Origin: Candidatus Latescibacterota bacterium
GTDB lineage: Bacteria > Latescibacterota > UBA2968 > UBA8231
DNA: 10,634 nucleotides
Assembly: GCA_022827165.1 (NCBI GenBank)
Contig: JAJDTN010000029.1
Span: 1-10,634, forward strand
Reading direction: 5' to 3'
The first letter of the stretch is position 1. Each line of letters opens with the position of its first letter. The translations under genes were made by a program, and so were the position numbers. Below are positions 6,485-10,634 of the stretch, one piece after another. The notes beneath the pieces are model-generated. The model saw nothing but the letters and a program-made list of their open reading frames with translations. It did not search any database and was not told where the DNA came from.

Positions 6485-7087
6485 CTACAGCTGGAGCTGC
6501 ACGATCTCCTCGAGGGTCTCTCTCTTGTCCCGCAGGGCCAGCAGCAGGTAGCGGCGGATGTGGGTGTTGGCCGGGTTGCCGTGCAGGGCCCGCAGGCAGC
6601 GGTCGATCTGGGTGTCGATGGTGGCGATCTTGTCGCGGTAGAGCAGGGCCAGCTCCGGGTCCATGCGCTCCATGCGCTCGCCGGCGATCTGCTCCAGCTC
6701 CTCGATGGCGGCGGCGTACTCGCGCTCGCGGTCGCGGACCTTCTCCAGGGCCTCGGCGGTGTAGAGGCCGGTGGCCGGCTCCGGCGCGCTCCATCGCTGC
6801 TGCTGCTGCACGAGCGCACCCAGCCCCAGCCCCACCACGAGGACCGCCGCGGCGCGGTAGACCCAGGTCCGCCGCCGGGCGCGCCGCTGCTCGGCGCGCA
6901 GGGCGCCCTCGACCCGCTCCCACAGGAAGGGGGGCTCGGTGATCTCCGTGAGGGTGGCGGCCAGCTCGGTGATGATCTCCTCCTCGCGCATCTGCTCCCG
7001 GCAGTCGGGGCAGTCCTTCAGGTGGGCCTGGAAGGCGGCCTCGTCCAGGCGTCCTGTCTCGCGTTCCTGGTAGCGGTCGCAGCTCAC
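6485..7087 (-). CDS. Zinc-finger membrane anti-sigma factor
   Basis: This 200-residue protein is the likely inhibitor of the sigma factor encoded just upstream. The N-terminus is a zf-HC2-like anti-sigma domain: C3, then H22-x3-C26-x2-C29 (AHLKDCPDCRE). A single membrane segment spans about 76-94, flanked by RRARRR, which places the N-terminus in the cytoplasm. Residues 110-196 are charged and helical, probably a periplasmic coiled coil, and hold no known sensor fold. The start is GTG and overlaps the sigma stop as GTGA, with GAGGAGG seven bases upstream, so the two proteins are likely made in equal amounts by coupled translation. The signal it senses and the way it is inactivated are not visible; no site-1 or site-2 protease gene is in the window. 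Confidence 0.9.
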   Translation of the reverse strand: MSCDRYQERETGRLDEAAFQAHLKDCPDCREQMREEEIITELAATLTEITEPPFLWERVEGALRAEQRRARRRTWVYRAAAVLVVGLGLGALVQQQQRWSAPEPATGLYTAEALEKVRDREREYAAAIEELEQIAGERMERMDPELALLYRDKIATIDTQIDRCLRALHGNPANTHIRRYLLLALRDKRETLEEIVQLQL

Positions 7088-7662
7088 GGCGAATCCTCCT
7101 CGTCGGTCAGGATGGCGCGCAGGCGCTCCTTCGCCTGGAAGACCTGGGCCTTCACGGTGCCCTCGCGGATCTCGAGCATCTCGGCGATCTCCTTCTGGGG
7201 GAAGCCCTCCACGGCGTAGAGGACGAAGCAGGCGCGCATGCGCTCCGGCAGGGAGAGGATGGCCTCCTGCAACTGCAGCCGCAGCTCCGGCCCCGGGCCC
7301 GGCGGGGGCTCGGGGGGCCTGAGGTCGAGACGGCGCTGCCGCGCCCTCAGCGCGTCGTGGCAGACGTTGATCAGGATGCGCATGAGATAGCTGCCGATAC
7401 CGGCCTCGCCGCGGAAGCGGCCGATGTTCCGGTGCAGGCGGATGAAGGCGGTCTGCACGGCGTCCTCGGCGTCGGCCTGATCGCCGAGCATGCGCAGGGC
7501 CACGCTCAGCAGCCGCCGCCAGTGGTCGCGGAAGACCCGTTCGTAGGCGCCCAGGTCGCCCCGCCGGCAGGCGGCGATGGTCTCGCGCTCGGCTTGCTGG
7601 GGATCGGCGGGCAAGGGGCCCCTCTTCGGGAGGCTCGCCGCGAGGGCGAGTGCGGCTGGCAT
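7084..7662 (-). CDS. ECF RNA polymerase sigma factor (RpoE-like)
   Basis: This 192-residue protein has region 2 at about 34-105 (DAEDAVQTAFIRLHRNI, GSYLMRILINVCHDALR) and region 4 at about 131-184 (LSLPERMRACFVLY, QKEIAEMLEIREGTVKAQVFQAK, a helix-turn-helix). A Pro-rich linker at about 116-126 joins them. Regions 1 and 3 are absent, as in ECF factors. It directs RNA polymerase to a small regulon and is held by the membrane anti-sigma factor downstream. The ATG at 7662 has AAGG six bases upstream. A TTG at 7614, behind AAGAGGGG, would remove a 16-residue non-conserved extension and is a real alternative. An ECF-type promoter directly upstream suggests autoregulation. Which ECF subgroup it belongs to cannot be decided by eye. 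Confidence 0.95.
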   Translation of the reverse strand: MPAALALAASLPKRGPLPADPQQAERETIAACRRGDLGAYERVFRDHWRRLLSVALRMLGDQADAEDAVQTAFIRLHRNIGRFRGEAGIGSYLMRILINVCHDALRARQRRLDLRPPEPPPGPGPELRLQLQEAILSLPERMRACFVLYAVEGFPQKEIAEMLEIREGTVKAQVFQAKERLRAILTDEEDSP

Positions 7663-7679
7663 CGGCGACCTTTTGACAG

Positions 7680-7707
7680 TTGGACGGCCCCCGGGGGCCG
7701 GAGGTTT
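7680..7707 (-). promoter_or_regulatory. Putative autoregulated ECF promoter of the sigma operon
   Basis: Read on the minus strand, AAACCT (7707-7702) is followed after 15 bases by CGTCCAA (7686-7680). This resembles the AAC-containing -35 and CGTC-type -10 of many ECF-controlled promoters. Transcription would begin only about 10 bases before the ATG at 7662, leaving a very short leader that still holds AAGG. The placement between the upstream stop (7738) and the sigma start supports it; no start-site data exist here. Confidence 0.5.
7685..7700. repeat. 16-bp perfect GC palindrome within the promoter spacer
   Basis: CGGCCCCCGGGGGCCG reads the same on both strands and fills almost all of the spacer between the proposed -35 and -10. 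A dimeric regulator bound here would block or bend the promoter. As RNA from the upstream gene it could form only a six-base-pair stem with a four-base loop, and no T-run follows, so a terminator role is weak. Confidence 0.5.
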
Positions 7708-7737
7708 AGTCGCCGGGAGGGGTCCGGTCGCCGCGGG

Positions 7738-9333
7738 TCAGGCCAGGAACCGCTGCAGCACGTTGCGGGTGATGCGCGAGACCTGCTCGTCCACGGGCAG
7801 CGACGCCGGCCACGAGATCGAGCCGACGGAGAACACGTGGCCGCCGGAGGGGGTGTCGAAGCAGACGATCTCGGCGCCGCCGTCGTCGGGGTTGAGGCCC
7901 TTGGCCAGCGGTTTCGCGTTGGCTGGCGAGCTGGCCGAGACCTTGTCGGTCTCGTGGCCGGAGGCGCCGCCGGGGCAGCGCATGTGCAGGCACTCTTCGC
8001 CGAAGAGGTCGCCCTGCCGCAGGCCGGTGTTCTCGAAGATCCAGTGGTCGGGCTCGATGACGCGGTACGGGGCGCCGGTCATGATCCCGGTCTCCGAGCA
8101 GGTGACGCCGAGGAGGTTGGCCTCCGACTCGTGGCGCAGATGGAAGCGGCTCTCGTAGCCGATCTTCTGCAGGTGGAAGAAGCCGCCGCCGTAGGGTCCG
8201 TTGTGGACGGTGATCGTCGTCTCGTCGAGGAACTCCACCTCGCAGTTGAGGCCGTTGCCGCCGAGGTAGAGGAGCTTCCCGCCGCCCTCGAAGACCCACT
8301 CCTTCAGCGCGAAGTACATCTTCGCCGACCAGTACTCGGGGTGGGCGCTCACCGCCAGGGCCCGGTACTGGCCCAGGTCGAGGGTGCCGTCGTGGAGCTG
8401 GGTCTCGGCGTAGAGGTCGTAGTCGCAGCCCTCGCGGTCGAGCCAGCCGAAGAACCGCCACTCCGCCGGGGCCACGTGGCAGTTGCTGCGCCCCTCGATC
8501 GGGTCGGTGATGCGCTCGTCCTCGTCGATGTGGTTGATCGGCTCGGGGCGGTCGAAGGAGAGGGGCGGGTAGTGGTCGGCGGCGAAGAGCGCGTGGTCGG
8601 GATCGGTGTAGCGCGCCAGCTCCAGACGCGCGTTCATCGCCGGCGAGGGCGTGAAGCCGTCGGCGTGGATGTAGTTGGAGCGGCCGCCGAAGTTGTTGTA
8701 GCAGTTCCAGTTGATGTTGGCCGCCAGGACCGCCAGCGGGGCCCGCGGACGCTCCGGCGCCACCAGCCAGGGGAAGGAGAAGAACGCCCCCGACTCGCCC
8801 TTGGCGTGCAGGTAGTAGAGGCCGGAGCGCTCCGGGGCGGTGAGGAACTGCTTGTGGGCGCTGCGGGCGTATCCCCGGTGGTTGAACTGCACCCCCGTCT
8901 GCGTGTAGTCGCCGTCGGGGGTGATCTGCACCGTCGCCCGCGGGCCGTGCTCGTCGTACCAGCCGATGGTCCGCACCAACTCCTTCTCCCAGCCGTAGCG
9001 CCACAGCTCCAGCTTGTAGGCCTCGTCGGAGTGGACGCGGAACTCGGACCTCTCCCCGGAGCGGACCCACTTGGGCCACATGTTGCCGATCAGCTGGTCG
9101 CGCAGCAGGCGGAAGTGGTGGGGCTCGGCCAGCGGCAGCTCCAGGGTGGTGCGCTTGGCGCCGTAGCCCTCGCGCCCGAGGGCGACGTCCCAGCGCCCCG
9201 GCCCCAGGTCGGCGCGCACGGCGCCGGTGATGCTCGACCGCGCCTCGACGACGCGGCCGCTCTCGTCTTCGAACTCGAAGAGGACGTCGGGGACGGCGAC
9301 GTAGCGCTCGTCGCTGACGTATCCGATCAACAA
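7738..9333 (-). CDS. N,N-dimethylformamidase beta-subunit-like protein
   Basis: This 531-residue protein resembles the large subunit of dimethylformamidase (DMFA2_C-like domain), an iron-dependent amide hydrolase. After a short opening (LIGYVSDERYVAVPD), residues 14-64 look like a carboxypeptidase-regulatory-type beta domain. The catalytic part holds NINWNCYNNFGGRSNY at 206-221, GCDYDLYAE at 302-310, HPEYWS at 331-336 and GGNGLNCEVEFLDE at 358-371. Known DMFase binds iron through two Tyr and one Glu; Y334 and E414 are the best candidates by spacing, with Y305 or Y308 for the third, but this needs alignment. No signal peptide is present, so it is cytoplasmic. The start is TTG at 9333, because AAAGGAGA ends seven bases before it and the frame upstream lies inside the receptor gene. 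No small alpha subunit is nearby, so it may be a stand-alone amidase; the substrate is unknown. Confidence 0.87.
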   Translation of the reverse strand: MLIGYVSDERYVAVPDVLFEFEDESGRVVEARSSITGAVRADLGPGRWDVALGREGYGAKRTTLELPLAEPHHFRLLRDQLIGNMWPKWVRSGERSEFRVHSDEAYKLELWRYGWEKELVRTIGWYDEHGPRATVQITPDGDYTQTGVQFNHRGYARSAHKQFLTAPERSGLYYLHAKGESGAFFSFPWLVAPERPRAPLAVLAANINWNCYNNFGGRSNYIHADGFTPSPAMNARLELARYTDPDHALFAADHYPPLSFDRPEPINHIDEDERITDPIEGRSNCHVAPAEWRFFGWLDREGCDYDLYAETQLHDGTLDLGQYRALAVSAHPEYWSAKMYFALKEWVFEGGGKLLYLGGNGLNCEVEFLDETTITVHNGPYGGGFFHLQKIGYESRFHLRHESEANLLGVTCSETGIMTGAPYRVIEPDHWIFENTGLRQGDLFGEECLHMRCPGGASGHETDKVSASSPANAKPLAKGLNPDDGGAEIVCFDTPSGGHVFSVGSISWPASLPVDEQVSRITRNVLQRFLA

Positions 9334-9339
9334 GGCGAA

Positions 9340-9347
9340 TCTCCTTT
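9340..9347 (-). promoter_or_regulatory. Strong ribosome binding site deciding a TTG start
   Basis: AAAGGAGA on the minus strand overlaps the receptor's stop codon (TGA at 9349-9347) by one base, and its GGAG ends seven bases before TTG at 9333. A second TTG directly follows at 9330, but its spacing is less good. No ATG or GTG suits the conserved opening, so a TTG start is favoured. Confidence 0.8.
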
Positions 9348-10634
9348 CAGGGGGGCCCGAGGTCGGCTTCGAGCCCGGCGTACCAGGTGCGTCCGGGGGC
9401 GGGCTCGAAGAAGCGGGCGCCGAAGCCGTTGGGGGTGATGGAGCCGTTGTACGCGGCGTCGAGGAGGTTGTCGATGCCGGTGAAGAGGCGCACGCCCCCG
9501 AAGCCGAGGGTGAGGGGGGCGGTGAGGCGCAGGCCGGTGACGGCGTAGGTGTCGTTGTGGAAGTCGGTGGGGGCGGCGGCGCTGCCGGGCGGCGGTCCGT
9601 TGTGGTCGTTGGCCCAGTACCCGGCCACCCACTCGGTCTCGATCTCGGCGCGCAGTCCGAGGGGCAGGTCGCCGGCGGCGTCGAGCAGCAGCCGGTGAGG
9701 CGGCAGGCCGGGGACCCGGTTGCCGGAGAGCTGCGCCGCATCGCCGCCGGAGCCGACCACGTAGTCGTCGAAGCGGAAGTCCATGAAGGTGTAGGAGAGG
9801 TCGGCGCGCCAGGCGCCGCGGCGGGCGCCGAGGGCGGCCTCCAGCCCGCGGCTGGTGGTGCGGCCGGCGTTGCGGTAGTAGACGGCCTCGCTCGCGGGAT
9901 CGTCCACCTGGAAGGGGATCAGCATGCCGTCCACGGCGAGCCGGTACACGGCGGCGTCCCAGGTCAGGCGGCCGGTGCGGTCGCGCCCCCTCAGGCCGAC
10001 CTCGAGGCTGGACACGCTCTCGGGGTCCAGGTCGGGGTTGAAGCCGCCGCCGCCGTCGGGGCGGTTGCCCAGCTCCACCGTGGTCGGCGTCTGGAAGGCG
10101 GTCCCGTACGAGGCGTAGAGCAGGGTCCGCGGCGTCAGCTGCCAGCCGAGGCCGGCGGCGGGGCTGAAGCGCGAAAGGCTCCGCGTGCCGGAGTCGTCCC
10201 CGTCGTCGAGAAGGCGGTCGGCGGCCTCGAAGCCGTAGCGGTCGAAGCGCCCCCCGAGGCTCAAGGTCCACCCGGGCTTCGGGTGCAGGGCCAGGGCGGC
10301 GAAGGCCCCGGCGCTGCCCAAGGACTCCTCCTGGTCCTGCAGCAGCGCCCCGAGAGCCACGCTCTCGGGCACGCGGGCGGGCTCCGTGTCGGCGTCGGCG
10401 AGCCCCTCGTTCTCGTGCTCGCGGCGGTCGTCCCTCTGCGCCTCCAGGTCGACCCCCGCCTTCCAGCTGCCCGCCAGGCCGGCCAGGCGCAGCGGCCGCC
10501 CGTGCACCGCCCGCATCCCGCCGGCGCGGCGCTCCAGGTCGATCACCGCCCCGGGGATCGGGTTCAGCAGCCCGCGGTCGACGCCATAGAGGGTCAGCTC
10601 CGTCCTCCCTCCGCCGCCGGTGTGGCGCAGGGTG
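9347..10634 (-). CDS. TonB-dependent receptor, C-terminal barrel part (N-terminus beyond right edge)
   Basis: The visible 428 residues are the barrel of an outer-membrane TonB-dependent receptor; the signal peptide, TonB box and plug lie beyond the right edge. The frame is open through 10634, so the internal GTG at 10546 is not the start. Family marks are YASYGTAFQTPTTVELGN at about 173-190, NPDLDPESVSSLEVGLRG at about 199-216, many alternating strands, and a closing block with GIDNLLDAAYNGSITPNG at about 386-403 and PGRTWYAGLEADL. The final residues are GPP, whereas most barrel proteins end in Phe or Trp. Ferric siderophore-type and other substrates are equally possible from this part. The gene ends 13 bases before the DMFase-like gene, which suggests one transcript and a shared substrate pathway. 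Confidence 0.88.
   Translation of the reverse strand, partial: TLRHTGGGGRTELTLYGVDRGLLNPIPGAVIDLERRAGGMRAVHGRPLRLAGLAGSWKAGVDLEAQRDDRREHENEGLADADTEPARVPESVALGALLQDQEESLGSAGAFAALALHPKPGWTLSLGGRFDRYGFEAADRLLDDGDDSGTRSLSRFSPAAGLGWQLTPRTLLYASYGTAFQTPTTVELGNRPDGGGGFNPDLDPESVSSLEVGLRGRDRTGRLTWDAAVYRLAVDGMLIPFQVDDPASEAVYYRNAGRTTSRGLEAALGARRGAWRADLSYTFMDFRFDDYVVGSGGDAAQLSGNRVPGLPPHRLLLDAAGDLPLGLRAEIETEWVAGYWANDHNGPPPGSAAAPTDFHNDTYAVTGLRLTAPLTLGFGGVRLFTGIDNLLDAAYNGSITPNGFGARFFEPAPGRTWYAGLEADLGPP

Larger units (their letters stand above)
7663..7737. other. Intergenic region upstream of the sigma operon
   Basis: These 75 bases separate the DMFase-like stop from the sigma start on the same strand. They hold the proposed ECF promoter and the palindrome. 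No intrinsic terminator with a T-run is seen, so read-through from the receptor and DMFase-like genes into the sigma operon is possible. Confidence 0.5.

Noticed and set aside
6472..6819. Longer start for the surface repeat gene
   Set aside because: The extension lies inside the anti-sigma gene in another frame and would bury the signal peptide.
7685..7700. Terminator of the DMFase-like gene
   Set aside because: The palindrome can form only a short stem with a tight loop and has no T-run after it; its place in a promoter spacer explains it better.
9334..9741. Longer start for the DMFase-like gene
   Set aside because: The extension is Pro/Ser/Thr-rich and overlaps the receptor gene in another frame; the TTG at 9333 has the ribosome site.

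Overview
The window comes from a Gram-negative bacterium with very high G+C. A TonB-dependent receptor, outer-surface-type repeat proteins and membrane anti-sigma signalling all imply two membranes. For example, 48 of 60 bases at 781-840 are G or C. The mix of cytoplasmic sulfatase, RraA-like protein, dimethylformamidase-like protein, DUF4097 protein and LA_2272-type surface repeats recalls environmental Gemmatimonadota, Latescibacterota, Krumholzibacteriota or Eisenbacteria-like lineages. That placement is inferred from gene style only.

Layout, left to right. (1) 1-408, minus: the N-terminal part of a PD-(D/E)XK nuclease of the PDDEXK_4 type, running off the left edge. It sits in DNA of clearly lower G+C (28 of 60 in bases 1-60) and looks acquired. 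(2) 409-634: AT-richer non-coding DNA with small inverted repeats. (3) 635-2116, minus: a cytoplasmic sulfatase. (4) 2117-2439: a divergent intergenic region filled mostly by three degenerate GC-rich repeat units. (5) 2440-3264, plus: an RraA-like / HMG-aldolase-fold protein, ending three bases from the convergent gene that follows. (6) 7662 down to 3268, minus: a tight four-gene operon made of an ECF sigma factor, a zinc-finger membrane anti-sigma factor, a secreted or surface LA_2272-type protein with 16-residue repeats, and an exported DUF4097-like beta-solenoid protein with exact 36-residue repeats. A plausible ECF-type promoter lies just upstream, with a 16-bp palindrome in its spacer. 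(7) 10634 down to 7738, minus: the C-terminal barrel part of a TonB-dependent receptor, followed 13 bases later by a dimethylformamidase beta-subunit-like protein that starts at TTG behind a strong Shine-Dalgarno.

How the parts may work together. The four-gene operon reads as a self-regulated envelope module. The anti-sigma factor probably senses a state outside the inner membrane and releases the sigma factor, and two unrelated repeat proteins destined for the envelope are co-expressed. The receptor and DMFase-like pair suggests uptake of a substrate followed by amide hydrolysis in the cytoplasm. The sulfatase and RraA-like genes are divergent and may share catabolic duties. The nuclease is unrelated and may belong to a defence or mobile segment extending left of the window.

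No tRNA, rRNA, CRISPR array, insertion sequence or replication origin was recognised.
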